Origin: Bacteroidota bacterium
GTDB lineage: Bacteria; Bacteroidota; Bacteroidia; 2-12-FULL-35-15
DNA: 64,000 bases
Direction of reading: 5' to 3'
Assembly: GCA_016722565.1 (NCBI GenBank)
Contig: JADKIU010000003.1
Location: 369,348 to 433,347, forward strand
The notes under the pieces are model-generated. The model was not told where the DNA came from and ran no database searches. It worked only from the letters and a program-made list of their open reading frames with translations. Positions 8,798-17,765 of this stretch are shown here, piece by piece (the stretch's first letter is position 1; each line of letters opens with the position of its first letter). A program made the translations under genes and the position numbers.

Positions 8798-9706
8798 TTA
8801 ATGGTGAATGATTAATTTATATGTCGTATTGGAAATATTTACAAAATAAAATCCAGCGTTCCAATCCTCTGTGTTTATAACAACCATTTCGCTACACTTC
8901 GCCCTGTAAAACACATTTTGGCCAAGTGAATTATAGATTGAAATTGGCGAACCGCTTTCTGTTTGAATTGAGATTAGGTTATCAGCTGGATTCGGAAAAA
9001 GGCTGATAGTTTTAGAATCATTTAATTCATTTATGGACGTAACGTAATTAGCACAGAACATCGAATCGGTTGCAAGACAAACTTCATCAACAAAATAATA
9101 AGCATAAATTCCAGTGGAAGGATTAGTAACAATTGTGTTTAAATCATCGAAGAAATTTCCAATTAGAAGAAATTTGTAAGCCGAGTCTGCTATAAACGAA
9201 CCCGACACCCTGAGCCAGTTCATCGTATCATTGATAACCAAATTGTAATTTATTGTAGCATTGTTGTTTATATTAACTGTAGATGTTTTAACAGTTGAAA
9301 ATCTTGCCCCGATATTATTCGTGTTATAGCCCATTGGAGCACCATCAGCACAATTGACTTTAAACGATAAATAATATTTTTGAAACGGAATTAATGGAAT
9401 TGATAGGCTATCACCAATAATTTCTCTGTAAAGACCCCCATCCCAGTATGTAATTAAGCCTGCATAGGCACCACCTTGAGCAGCTGGTTGATATCCATAG
9501 CCGTTATTGGGAACATTGGAGGAACATGAGTGAAAATAATCAGGACTATCATTAAACGTATCCCATCCTACAGCTTTATAAATATCTCCAACAGATGTCG
9601 GACAGGCTGTATAGTCTTCAAATGAAGGGTTGACAACAAGGTTCTGAGCCTTTACAGTAACTACAGTAAAAATGATAAGGAAAGAAAAAAGTAGGCGTTT
9701 AATCAT
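8798..9706 (-). CDS. secreted protein with T9SS type A sorting domain (paralogue of 7550-8512)
   Basis: A signal peptide ends near VKAQ, followed by NLVVNPSFEDYTACPTSVG. This parallels the NPSFE-x-YT-x-CP start of 7550-8512, and the two proteins align along most of their length (SPDYFHSC versus SPDYYNIC; GNFFDD versus GNFFDN; YYFVDEVCLATDSM versus YYFIDDICVSTDSL). The C-terminus is a type A sorting domain (LFPNPADNLISIQT, SIYNSLGQNVF). It is the first gene of the leftward T9SS cargo cluster. Role unknown; a surface-exposed binding protein is plausible. Confidence 0.87.
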   Translation of the reverse strand: MIKRLLFSFLIIFTVVTVKAQNLVVNPSFEDYTACPTSVGDIYKAVGWDTFNDSPDYFHSCSSNVPNNGYGYQPAAQGGAYAGLITYWDGGLYREIIGDSLSIPLIPFQKYYLSFKVNCADGAPMGYNTNNIGARFSTVKTSTVNINNNATINYNLVINDTMNWLRVSGSFIADSAYKFLLIGNFFDDLNTIVTNPSTGIYAYYFVDEVCLATDSMFCANYVTSINELNDSKTISLFPNPADNLISIQTESGSPISIYNSLGQNVFYRAKCSEMVVINTEDWNAGFYFVNISNTTYKLIIHH

Positions 9707-9766
9707 GTAATAAAGTTAAAACTATTTTGCTGAAAAGCAAATGCTCCGAACTTTATTGTCATAGGG

Positions 9767-9774
9767 CAAATTTA
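9767..9774 (-). promoter_or_regulatory. candidate -7 box for the T9SS cargo cluster
   Basis: On the minus strand this reads TAAATTTG, matching the Bacteroidota TAnnTTTG -7 consensus, about 60 bases before the first start codon. No TTTG -33 element sits at the usual 19-21-base spacing, so this is a partial match. Confidence 0.4.
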
Positions 9775-9831
9775 ACACTAAAAAAAATCAAAAAACGAAA
9801 TCCGATCACTTAAAAACGTTCCAAAACATAC

Positions 9832-10860
9832 TTAATAATCAAACGTATTATCCTTCGCATTCAGTTGTTTCCACAACTCATCTTTTAATTGTGTCAATCC
9901 GAATCCTGTTTGTGAAGAGAAATATAATACGGGAACGGTTTTCTTTTCTTTGAATCGTTTGTTCATATCCTTTTTCATTTCATCCAACAACTCTTCATCC
10001 AACATATCGCATTTAGAAACGGCAAGAATTCGTTTTTTATGAAGCAACTCAGGGTTGAATTTTTCTAATTCGTTCAAGAGAATTTTATATTCTTTGACTA
10101 TATCGTCTGAATCGGCAGGCACTAAAAATAAAAGCGTAGAGTTACGTTCGATGTGGCGCAAAAATCGCAATCCAATTCCTTTTCCTTCGCTCGCCCCTTC
10201 AATAATTCCGGGGATATCCGTCATTACAAATGATTTATAATCGCGGTATTCTACAATTCCTAAATTAGGAACAAGTGTAGTAAACGGATAGTTTGCAATT
10301 TCAGGTTTTGCTGCCGAAACAACAGAAAGCAGAGTTGATTTACCGGCATTTGGAAAACCCACCAAACCGACATCGGCCAATACTTTTAATTCTAATATTT
10401 TCCATTCATCTCGTCCATCGCCACCAGGCTGAGCATAACGAGGCGTTTGATTTGTTGAAGATTTGAAATGATCATTTCCTAATCCACCTCTACCACCGGG
10501 CACAACAATAATCTCTTGTCCGTCTTCTGTAATTTCGCCTTCTACTTCACCGGTTTCCGCATCACGAATGATTGTCCCCAACGGCACATCCAGAATTTCA
10601 TCTTTCCCTTCAGCGCCTGTCATGCGGGCACTTCCACCGGCACCACCCGGCTCGGCAATAATGTGTTTACGATATTTTAAATGGATGAGGGTCCAAAATT
10701 GTTTGTTCCCTTTCACAATAATATGTCCACCTCTACCACCATCACCACCATCGGGTCCGCCTTTAGCCGTTAATTTGCTACGGTGTAAGTGTACAGAACC
10801 TTGTCCTCCTTTTCCGGAGCGACAACAAATTTTTACATAATCAACAAAATTCGAATCCAT
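9832..10860 (-). CDS. obgE: Obg-family GTPase (CgtA/ObgE)
   Basis: Essential GTPase linked to 50S ribosome assembly and stress response. An N-terminal glycine-rich Obg fold (residues about 1-158, with GGRGGHI, GGAGGSA, GGRGGLG) is followed by the G domain with P-loop GFPNAGKST, switch TTLVPNLG, DIPGIIEGA and SKCD. At 342 aa it lacks the optional C-terminal OCT extension, as is usual in Bacteroidota. ATG at 10860 precedes the conserved DYVKICCRSG start. A long hairpin repeat separates it from adk, which is transcribed in the same direction upstream. Confidence 0.97.
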   Translation of the reverse strand: MDSNFVDYVKICCRSGKGGQGSVHLHRSKLTAKGGPDGGDGGRGGHIIVKGNKQFWTLIHLKYRKHIIAEPGGAGGSARMTGAEGKDEILDVPLGTIIRDAETGEVEGEITEDGQEIIVVPGGRGGLGNDHFKSSTNQTPRYAQPGGDGRDEWKILELKVLADVGLVGFPNAGKSTLLSVVSAAKPEIANYPFTTLVPNLGIVEYRDYKSFVMTDIPGIIEGASEGKGIGLRFLRHIERNSTLLFLVPADSDDIVKEYKILLNELEKFNPELLHKKRILAVSKCDMLDEELLDEMKKDMNKRFKEKKTVPVLYFSSQTGFGLTQLKDELWKQLNAKDNTFDY

Positions 10861-10882
10861 TCTTTTTATTCCCCTTCTTATA

Positions 10883-10930
10883 CCAATGCTTAGCTAAATT
10901 CCGCAAGTGCGGAATTTCGTTTAGCATTGG
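10883..10930. repeat. long imperfect hairpin between adk and obgE
   Basis: Arms of 22 nt with three mismatches (CCAATGCT..AAATTCCGC and GCGGAATTT..AGCATTGG) close on a 4-nt AAGT loop. No T-run follows on either strand. The form is that of a dispersed hairpin element, although it may also act in processing between the two same-strand genes. Confidence 0.7.
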
Positions 10931-10988
10931 AAATGCCTTGCAGTAAATTAAACTGACGCAATTCGGCATATACGCCTATTCACAAAAC

Positions 10989-11987
10989 TTATCTTTTTTT
11001 CTTCGCTGCTTTTTTAGGAGCGGCTTTTTTTGCAACTTTTTTAACAACCTTCTTCACCACTTTTTTAGGTGAAGATTTTTTAACAATCTTCTTTACTGCT
11101 TTTTTCACTACTTTTTTTGCAACTTTCTTCGCTACCTTTTTCGGAGCCGATTTCTTCGCTACTTTTTTGGGAGCTACTTTCTTCACGACCTTTTTCGTAA
11201 CCTTTTTAACAACTTTCTTTGCTACTTTTTTCGCTACTTTCTTCTCAACTTTTTTTGCAACCTTCTTCACCACTTTCTTAGGAGCCGCTTTCTTAGCAAC
11301 TGTCACTACTTTTTTCGCAACTTCTTTTTTCGCAACTTCTTTTTTCGCTGGTTTACTTTCAACTTTAGCAACCGGCTTTTCTGCTTTCGGTTTTGAATCA
11401 ATCACCGATTTTGCAGAACGTGGATCAATCACTGCACATAAGTTTGTGAAAATCTGATCAACAGTTCCGATTCCATTTACCGGTCGGTATTTCCCTTGAT
11501 TGCTATAATACGCTTTCAATGGAGCTGTTTTATTATTGTATTCTTGAATGCGATTGCGAATGATTCCTTCATTTTGATCATCCGGACGACCGCTATCCAT
11601 TCCTCTTAACAACAAACGTTTTGTTAATTCCGAATCACTTACTTCCAATGCCAACATCATGGTAATAGAGGTATGTTTTTCAAACAACAACTTATCCAAC
11701 GCTTCTGCTTGTGCTTCGGTACGAGGGAATCCATCAAAAATGAATCCTTTTGCATTCGGATTGCTATCTAATTTGGAGCTAATCATTCCGATTACCACTT
11801 CATCAGGAACCAAAACACCTGCATTCATCAACATTTGAGCTTCTAAGCCCAATTGCGTTCCGGCGGCAATTTCACTTCTTAAGATATCACCGGTAGAAAG
11901 GTGTACCAATTGATATTTTGCAATTAATTTCTCCGATTGAGTTCCTTTGCCTGCACCTGGAGGTCCGAATAGTACAATGTTTAACAT
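10989..11987 (-). CDS. adk: adenylate kinase with long lysine-rich histone H1-like C-terminal tail
   Basis: Residues 1 to about 190 form a complete short-type adenylate kinase, converting ATP + AMP to 2 ADP. P-loop GPPGAGKGTQ (8-17), HLSTGD, GFPRTEAQAEAL and the arginines of RGMDSGRPDDQ are all present, and there is no zinc LID insertion. From about residue 195 to 332 the chain changes to a low-complexity run of K, A, V and P (repeats of KKVAKK, APKKV), like histone H1 or the nucleoid proteins Hc1/Hc2 and BpH1. The usual family length is near 190 aa, so about 140 residues are extra. The tail should be extended and strongly basic, and may bind nucleic acid. The open frame runs through without a stop, so it is a true fusion at sequence level. 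Confidence 0.95.
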   Translation of the reverse strand: MLNIVLFGPPGAGKGTQSEKLIAKYQLVHLSTGDILRSEIAAGTQLGLEAQMLMNAGVLVPDEVVIGMISSKLDSNPNAKGFIFDGFPRTEAQAEALDKLLFEKHTSITMMLALEVSDSELTKRLLLRGMDSGRPDDQNEGIIRNRIQEYNNKTAPLKAYYSNQGKYRPVNGIGTVDQIFTNLCAVIDPRSAKSVIDSKPKAEKPVAKVESKPAKKEVAKKEVAKKVVTVAKKAAPKKVVKKVAKKVEKKVAKKVAKKVVKKVTKKVVKKVAPKKVAKKSAPKKVAKKVAKKVVKKAVKKIVKKSSPKKVVKKVVKKVAKKAAPKKAAKKKR

Positions 11988-12035
11988 GGCGTTGAGTGTT
12001 TGAGTGATACGATTAGGTTTTAGAAATTAGCATTA

Positions 12036-12587
12036 TTATTTTTTATCATTTTCATAATCCAGCACATAGATGTCTTCCAAATTACGTCCAAGTCCTTTGT
12101 AATCTAAACCATATCCTACAATAAAATCATTCGGGATAACAATGGCTGCGTATTCAATCGGAACCGTTTTCGTATATGCATTTGGTTTAAACAATAAGGT
12201 TGCAATTTTAATATCTGCTACACCTAATGCTTTCAATTGCTCCCACACATTTTCAATGGTGTTTCCTGTATCCACAATATCTTCAACAATCACTACGGTT
12301 CGCCCTTTTATTTCTTCGTTTAAACCAATCAGTTGTTTTACTTTTCCTGTGGAAGAAGTTCCTTCATAAGAAGCCACTTTCACAAAAGAAATTTCACATT
12401 CGATGTTTACTTTTTTCATTAAATCGGCAGCAAACATAAACGAGCCATTCAACACAGCAAGAAACAAAGGTTTTTTATCCTTTAAATCTTTATTGATTTG
12501 TTTGGCAACTTCTCCAACTGCTTTTTGAATTTCAGAAGAACTAATTTTGGTCTTAAACGTATGTCCGTGAATTACAACACTACTCAT
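12036..12587 (-). CDS. hpt: hypoxanthine phosphoribosyltransferase
   Basis: Purine salvage enzyme that joins hypoxanthine or guanine to PRPP to give IMP or GMP. The PRPP-binding motif VVIVEDIVDTGNT is intact, as are the LNGSFMFAADL segment and FIVGYGLDYKGLGRNL near the C-terminus. Length 183 aa is normal. It lies upstream of adk in the same direction and diverges from purE, so three purine-metabolism genes are grouped here. Confidence 0.95.
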   Translation of the reverse strand: MSSVVIHGHTFKTKISSSEIQKAVGEVAKQINKDLKDKKPLFLAVLNGSFMFAADLMKKVNIECEISFVKVASYEGTSSTGKVKQLIGLNEEIKGRTVVIVEDIVDTGNTIENVWEQLKALGVADIKIATLLFKPNAYTKTVPIEYAAIVIPNDFIVGYGLDYKGLGRNLEDIYVLDYENDKK

Positions 12588-12616
12588 AAAAAGGCTATTA
12601 ATTCACCAAAAATAAA

Positions 12617-12624
12617 CAAATTTA
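12617..12624 (-). promoter_or_regulatory. candidate -7 box for hpt
   Basis: Minus-strand TAAATTTG matches TAnnTTTG and lies 30 bases before the hpt start codon in the divergent spacer with purE. No clear -33 TTTG is seen. Confidence 0.4.
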
Positions 12625-12710
12625 GCTGAAAAAAAACCTGAAAACTTTATTTTATTCTTCGCTGATAAAAACATACTTTTACTGCTATAATCCTTAAAAA
12701 AAACGATTTT

Positions 12711-13223
12711 ATGACACCAAAAGTGAGTATTATCATGGGTAGTACATCTGATATGCCTATTATGCAGGAGGCTGCCAAGATTTTAAATGAATTCAAAATA
12801 CCATTCGAAATTAACGCACTAAGCGCCCATAGAGTACCCGAACAAGTAGCTGATTTTGCAAAAAATGCACATACAAAAGGCATCCGTGTAATTATCGCAG
12901 GTGCAGGTGGAGCAGCCCATTTACCGGGAGTTGTTGCCGCATTCACCCCAATACCGGTGATTGGCGTACCGTGTCGCTCTGCAATCTCCATTGATGGATG
13001 GGATTCGGTACTTTCGATTCTTCAAATGCCTCCGGGGATTCCCGTAGCAACCGTTGCGTTGGATGGTGGACAAAATGCCGGAATTTTGGCCGTTCAGATT
13101 TTAGCTGCCGGGGATGACGAACTCTTGAAAAAAGTAATCGATTTTAAGGAAAACTTGAAAAATAAGATCCTGAAAGCCAATAAAGAGCTTTCAGAAATTA
13201 AGTTTGAGTTTAAAACCAACTAA
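12711..13223 (+). CDS. purE: 5-(carboxyamino)imidazole ribonucleotide mutase
   Basis: De novo purine synthesis enzyme that converts N5-CAIR to CAIR. The class I PurE signatures are GSTSDMPIMQEA near the N-terminus, the SAHRVPE active-site segment with the catalytic His, GAGGAAHLPGVVAA and VALDGGQNAGILA. Length 170 aa is typical of the mutase. No purK is visible in the window. The divergent neighbour is hpt. Confidence 0.96.
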   Translation: MTPKVSIIMGSTSDMPIMQEAAKILNEFKIPFEINALSAHRVPEQVADFAKNAHTKGIRVIIAGAGGAAHLPGVVAAFTPIPVIGVPCRSAISIDGWDSVLSILQMPPGIPVATVALDGGQNAGILAVQILAAGDDELLKKVIDFKENLKNKILKANKELSEIKFEFKTN

Positions 13224-13346
13224 CTGAATATCAATAATTTAAAACAAATCAAACCATCGTTAGCGGTACAATTTTAATAACTGATAACAATGCCTTTGCA
13301 TAGCGGTAATAGTAAAACCGGATTTTCGTTGAAAATAGTCCCTGAA

Positions 13347-14195
13347 ATGAAACACGCATATATTACACTTTTGAGTATTTTCTCCTTTTTGAGCGTTCAC
13401 GCTTGGAACGACAACAATCCAATGGGCGCTCGTTCATCTGGTTTAGGGAATGCCTCTGTTTCGTTTGGGGATGTTTGGAGTGCGCACCATAACCAAGCCG
13501 GACTCGGTTTTGTTCGCAACATCTCAGCCGGAGCCTATTACGAAAATCGTTTTCTTTTAAAGGAAATCAGTATAAAAGGTGGAGCCGTTGCTGTTCCGGT
13601 AAAAGGAGGAACATTCGGACTTTGCATTAGCAATTACGGATATTCGTTATATCATGAAAACAAATACAGCCTTTCCTTTGCAAAAGCATTTGGGGAAAAG
13701 CTTTCTTTTGGTTTGGCGATGGACTACCTCTCCACTACTATTGCTGAAGGTTATGGAAACAAAGGAGTGCTGGCTGGCGAATTTGGAATACAAGCAAAAC
13801 CCTTAAAAGGATTAACCATTGGCGCTCATGTGTTTAATCCCACTCGTACAAAAATTGCAGATTACGATACCGAACGTCTGCCAACCATTATCCGCTTCGG
13901 TGGCGATTATAATTTTTCCGACAAAGTAACCCTTGCAGTGGAAACAGAAAAAGACATTGCTCAAAAAGCTATCTTTAAAGCGGGCATTGAATACAAACCT
14001 GTTAAAGAATTATATCTTCGTGTAGGCGTTGGAACCAACCCAACATTAACCTCCTTTGGTTTCGGAATCAATTTAAAGAATTTCAAAATTGATGTTTCCG
14101 GGAACTATCATCAAACTCTCGGTATCAGTCCGCAACTTGGATTAACCTATATCTTCCAAAAGACGGAAGCTACATCTGCGAAAGTTGGACAATAA
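13347..14195 (+). CDS. PorV/UPF0164-like outer-membrane beta-barrel protein
   Basis: A predicted outer-membrane barrel of unknown role. The reading frame is open from an ATG at 13290, but the ATG at 13347 (MKHAYITLLSIFSFLSVHA) gives a proper signal peptide and is preferred. The mature start NNPMGARSSGLGNASVSFGD with AHHNQAGL is the signature of the PorV/PorQ-like superfamily, followed by alternating beta strands to a final Phe-rich strand (GLTYIFQKTE). Its end overlaps the next gene by 11 bases. PorV proper is a T9SS subunit; this paralogue is shorter and cannot be assigned to that function. Confidence 0.75.
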   Translation: MKHAYITLLSIFSFLSVHAWNDNNPMGARSSGLGNASVSFGDVWSAHHNQAGLGFVRNISAGAYYENRFLLKEISIKGGAVAVPVKGGTFGLCISNYGYSLYHENKYSLSFAKAFGEKLSFGLAMDYLSTTIAEGYGNKGVLAGEFGIQAKPLKGLTIGAHVFNPTRTKIADYDTERLPTIIRFGGDYNFSDKVTLAVETEKDIAQKAIFKAGIEYKPVKELYLRVGVGTNPTLTSFGFGINLKNFKIDVSGNYHQTLGISPQLGLTYIFQKTEATSAKVGQ

Positions 14196-16365
14196 CAAAA
14201 ACATATTACTTCTTCACAAAAATTTCGTTTTTTCGAAAAACGTTGTGTTGCTTCTACTTTTAAGTTTCAATTGTTCTCTTTTCACGTATTCGCAAGACAC
14301 TACAAAAAAAGTAGACGATAGTTCCATTCAGCAACAGTTGGAAAACATTGCCGAAAACACAAATGACGAAGAAGCAGATTACACCAATCTCGTAGAAGTT
14401 TTGGTTTATTCCAGTCAGAATCCCATCAACCTCAACAAAACGAATCGAGAAGAATTACAAGCACTGGAATTATTAAACGATATTCAAATCAACAATTTAC
14501 TTACACACATCGAAAAAAATGGAAAGTTAATTACCATCTACGAACTTCAGGGAATCAGCGGGTTTGATTTGCAAACCATTCAAAAAATACTGCCGTATGT
14601 AAAAGTAGCCGACAACTTTACTTCTGCTCATTTCGGAGCGAAGGAAATGTTTAAAAACGGACAACATGTTGTTTTATTCCGCTATGGACGAACGATTGAA
14701 GACCAAACAGGATTCTCTGCCACCGACAGTGCATCCCTTGCCAAGAGCATCAACTCGCGTTATATCGGTAGTCCGGATAAAATTTATGCCCGCTATCGTT
14801 TTACTTATGGCACAAACATCAGTTGGGGAATTACAGCAGAAAAAGATCAAGGTGAATTGTTTTTTAAAAACAAACAAAAATTTAATTACGACTGGTATGA
14901 AAATTCGTTGAAAGGAAATCAACAAACCGGTTTTGATTTTTATTCGGCTCATTTTTATTTGAAAAATGTAAAATTCATCAAAGCATTAGCTATTGGAGAT
15001 TATCAAGCAACATTCGGACAAGGTTTAACGCTTTGGAGCGGTCAAGCATTTGGAAAGAGTTCGGATATTATGTCTACCAAACGATCCGCTGGCGGGTTAC
15101 GGGCCTACACTTCCGTTGACGAAAACAGATTTATGCGTGGCGGTGCAACCACCCTGGGATTCAAAAAATTTGAAGCAACCGCATTTTATTCCCGTAAGCG
15201 TGTAGATGCGAATGTAAGCGACACCACCGATACGGGTGAAGCAGCAGAAATATCTGCCTTGCAAGAAACCGGATATCATAGCACATCGAGTGAAATAGCC
15301 GACAAAGATGCGATTCGACAAACCATGTTGGGTGGAAACATTGCTTACAAAGGTGGAAAATTCAATGTGGGTATTACCGCTTTGAGTTATCAATTGGATG
15401 CAAATTATGATCGAGCATTATCGTATTACAATCAGTTTGAATTTGCATCTTCCAAAAATTTCAATGCCGGGATTGATTATAATTTTATTGTTCGCAATTT
15501 CAATTTTTTTGGCGAAGCGGCTATTAGTAAAAATGGAGGAAAGGCATTTGTGAATGGAACATTAATCAGTTTAGATCCTCGCTTATCTTTAACACTCTTA
15601 CACCGTTATTACGAACGTAATTTTCAAAATTTGATGAGCAATGGATTTGGAGAGAGCACCAGACCTGCAAACGAAAAAGGATTGTATATCGGGATGGTAG
15701 CCAAACCTACCAACAAAACAACGGTTACTGCCTATTACGATCGTTTTGAATTTCCTTGGTTAAGATATCAGGTCAATGCTCCTTCATACGGCAATGATTA
15801 CATGGCACAATTCAATTATACACCCTCCAAGAAAGTGGATATGTATGTACGCTTAAGAACACGCGACAAACAAAAAAATGCAACAGGTGTTGATTTAATT
15901 AATTACTTGGTGCCCGTAAAACAAAGTAATTATCGCTTCAACATTTCTTATTCAATTACTCCATCAATCAAACTCAAAAACAGAGTAGAGTTAATCGATT
16001 ATAAATTGGATAATAACAAAACACAAAAAGGATATTTGGTGTATCAAGATGTGGTGTACAGTAAATTAGGTAAACCACTCTCGGTAACACTTCGTTATGC
16101 TATTTTCCAAACCGACAGTTACGATGCGCGCATTTATGCGTATGAGAATGATGTCCCGGGATCTTATTCCATTCCTGCCTATTACGACCGAGGCTCCCGA
16201 TTTTACATTCTACTCGACTACAACTTAACCAGAAGAATCGAATTATGGTTGCGTTATTCTCAAACGTTTTACGACAACAAAGATGTGATTAGCGAAGGTT
16301 CACTTACCGAAATACAAGGAAATACAAAGTCGGAAGTAAGAGCACAAGTGCGATTTAAATTTTAG
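14185..16365 (+). CDS. outer-membrane protein with N-terminal helix-hairpin-helix region
   Basis: 726 aa with an N-terminal hydrophobic export segment (VVLLLLLSFNCSLFTYSQ). Helix-hairpin-helix-like repeats follow at about residues 75-130 (NLNKTNREELQALELL, YELQGISGFDLQTIQKIL), then a long run of amphipathic strands typical of a large barrel, ending with the aromatic strand EVRAQVRFKF. Proteins of this architecture are common in Bacteroidota as helix-hairpin-helix domain-containing proteins, and their function is not known. It overlaps the preceding barrel gene, so the two are likely coexpressed. The ATG at 14185 is the only ATG before the hydrophobic segment. Confidence 0.8.
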   Translation: MDNNKNILLLHKNFVFSKNVVLLLLLSFNCSLFTYSQDTTKKVDDSSIQQQLENIAENTNDEEADYTNLVEVLVYSSQNPINLNKTNREELQALELLNDIQINNLLTHIEKNGKLITIYELQGISGFDLQTIQKILPYVKVADNFTSAHFGAKEMFKNGQHVVLFRYGRTIEDQTGFSATDSASLAKSINSRYIGSPDKIYARYRFTYGTNISWGITAEKDQGELFFKNKQKFNYDWYENSLKGNQQTGFDFYSAHFYLKNVKFIKALAIGDYQATFGQGLTLWSGQAFGKSSDIMSTKRSAGGLRAYTSVDENRFMRGGATTLGFKKFEATAFYSRKRVDANVSDTTDTGEAAEISALQETGYHSTSSEIADKDAIRQTMLGGNIAYKGGKFNVGITALSYQLDANYDRALSYYNQFEFASSKNFNAGIDYNFIVRNFNFFGEAAISKNGGKAFVNGTLISLDPRLSLTLLHRYYERNFQNLMSNGFGESTRPANEKGLYIGMVAKPTNKTTVTAYYDRFEFPWLRYQVNAPSYGNDYMAQFNYTPSKKVDMYVRLRTRDKQKNATGVDLINYLVPVKQSNYRFNISYSITPSIKLKNRVELIDYKLDNNKTQKGYLVYQDVVYSKLGKPLSVTLRYAIFQTDSYDARIYAYENDVPGSYSIPAYYDRGSRFYILLDYNLTRRIELWLRYSQTFYDNKDVISEGSLTEIQGNTKSEVRAQVRFKF

Positions 16366-16369
16366 TTGA

Positions 16370-16756
16370 ATGATTAACAAAGCAGAATTAAGAGCATTTA
16401 CAACCTGGATTAACGACAACAACATTTGCTATACAGTTGTAAAACCCAATGCCGTGATTGAGCTAAAAGACGCCCTCGAAAACAGTGCCGCTGTTAAAAA
16501 CATTTCTAAGGATACGATTTATCCAATGTTAGTGAATTTGAAAGAGATAAAATCAATCAGCAAAGAAGCACGCGATCATTTTTCGATGCAAAACAGAACA
16601 CCGGGCATCACTGCTATCGGATTGCTCATCAAATCGCCTGCAAGTAGAATCATCGGTAACTTTTTTCTTGGCTTGAACAAATCCACTGTTCCTGTCCGAC
16701 TTTTTACAAATGAAGAAAAAGCTGTACTTTGGCTAAAACAATTTTCAAAAGAATAG
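16370..16756 (+). CDS. STAS/SEC14-like protein (DUF7793 type)
   Basis: 128 aa. The pattern YPMLVNLKEIKSISKEARDHF, then GITAIGLLIKSPASRIIGNF, then VPVRLFTNEEKAVLWL is that of a small Bacteroidota family with a STAS/SEC14-like alpha-beta fold. The protein at 50204-50602 shares the second half (AISMLTSTLGHKLLANFYL, SRFLSTEEECIQWLKSY). Its stop is one base before the ATG of a histidine kinase, so the two are co-translated. Family role unproven; I infer a partner-switching or scaffold component, because both copies sit beside signalling genes. Confidence 0.7.
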   Translation: MINKAELRAFTTWINDNNICYTVVKPNAVIELKDALENSAAVKNISKDTIYPMLVNLKEIKSISKEARDHFSMQNRTPGITAIGLLIKSPASRIIGNFFLGLNKSTVPVRLFTNEEKAVLWLKQFSKE

Positions 16757-16757
16757 T

Positions 16758-17696
16758 ATGCCTAAAGATTTGGACGAAATATATAAGCGAGTGTGTGCTT
16801 TAACAGGTGAAAAGATAAAAGCAAAAGCAAACAAAAAAACAGAAGTATTAAAAGGATTAAAAAAATTAGAAAACACACTTAAATCCAACAAAAAGCAAGA
16901 AGAAGAGAATTCGAAACGTATTGATGAGATTTTAAAAGTTGTCATCTCCTTTGCGAATTTAAAATACGATAAAAAAGCCCGCCTTTCCAACAAAAAAAGT
17001 CATTTTGACGCACTCGCTTTAGGCATCAACATGCTGGGTGAAGAGCTGGAAGCCTCCACCATTTCACTTCATGAAAAAGAAGTGTTACTGAAAGAAATTC
17101 ACCACCGTGTAAAAAACAACTTACAAGTTATTTCCAGCTTACTCAATTTACAATCAGAAAAAATAACTCAACCTGATTTATTGGAGACCTTCATGGAAAG
17201 TCAGAACCGGATTCGGGCCATGGCATTGGTACACGAGAAATTATACCAATCCAAAAACTTATCGCAAATCGATTTTACAGAATATGTGCATTCTTTTATT
17301 CACCAGATGAATAATAGCTATAGCCTACATCCCAATAAAGTAAAATTTCACATGAATGCGGATATGCAACCTCATTTTTTCAAAATTGACACCGCTATTC
17401 CTTGCAGTCTGATTTTAAATGAGCTAATCTCCAATAGCTATAAATATGCATTTCCAAACAATCGCAAAGGAGACATTTACTTACGTTTTGGTTTGCATAA
17501 AAAAACAAAACATAGCGCATTGTATGTGATTGAAGTAGCCGATAATGGAATAGGTATTCCGAAAGAAATTGATTTCCAAAACACCACCACACTGGGCTTG
17601 CAATTGGTTGACCTGTTAACCAACCAAATTGAAGGAAAAGTAACATTAGACAGAAAGGGTGGCACCAAATTCACAATCCAATTTCCGATAGATTAA
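16758..17696 (+). CDS. cytosolic histidine kinase, HisKA_2 type
   Basis: 312 aa without a TM segment. The N-terminal about 110 residues are a lysine- and glutamate-rich coiled coil. The dimerisation and phosphoacceptor region is HisKA_2-like: KEIHHRVKNNLQVISSLLNL with the phospho-His in the HHR motif. A HATPase domain follows (N box LNELISNSYKYAF, G1 VADNGIGIP, G2 TTLGLQLVDLL, then KGGTKFTIQFPI). No receiver domain is fused and no response regulator lies next to it. With the STAS-like gene directly upstream it resembles the kinase side of a partner-switching or general stress circuit. Confidence 0.88.
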   Translation: MPKDLDEIYKRVCALTGEKIKAKANKKTEVLKGLKKLENTLKSNKKQEEENSKRIDEILKVVISFANLKYDKKARLSNKKSHFDALALGINMLGEELEASTISLHEKEVLLKEIHHRVKNNLQVISSLLNLQSEKITQPDLLETFMESQNRIRAMALVHEKLYQSKNLSQIDFTEYVHSFIHQMNNSYSLHPNKVKFHMNADMQPHFFKIDTAIPCSLILNELISNSYKYAFPNNRKGDIYLRFGLHKKTKHSALYVIEVADNGIGIPKEIDFQNTTTLGLQLVDLLTNQIEGKVTLDRKGGTKFTIQFPID

Positions 17697-17738
17697 AAAT
17701 TGAACACAAGCGAATGACGCTCATTTCCTGATAAAAAC

Positions 17739-17746
17739 TATCTTTG
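17739..17746 (+). promoter_or_regulatory. candidate -7 box for the dehydrogenase gene
   Basis: TATCTTTG matches TAnnTTTG exactly and lies about 20 bases before the ATG at 17766, which would leave a very short leader. The -33 position carries no clear TTTG. Confidence 0.45.
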
Positions 17747-17765
17747 TATCCCAATAAAAAACAAG

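Noticed and set aside
10883..10930. Intrinsic terminator between adk and obgE
   Set aside because: Strong hairpin but no T-run on either strand; more like a dispersed hairpin element.
11167..11457. Rightward frame opposite the adk lysine-rich tail (Phe/Thr/Ala-rich)
   Set aside because: It is the complement of the KKV/AKK repeats. Low complexity, not a membrane protein gene.
12647..12991. Leftward frame covering purE
   Set aside because: Antisense to a strongly conserved gene, with no recognisable motif.
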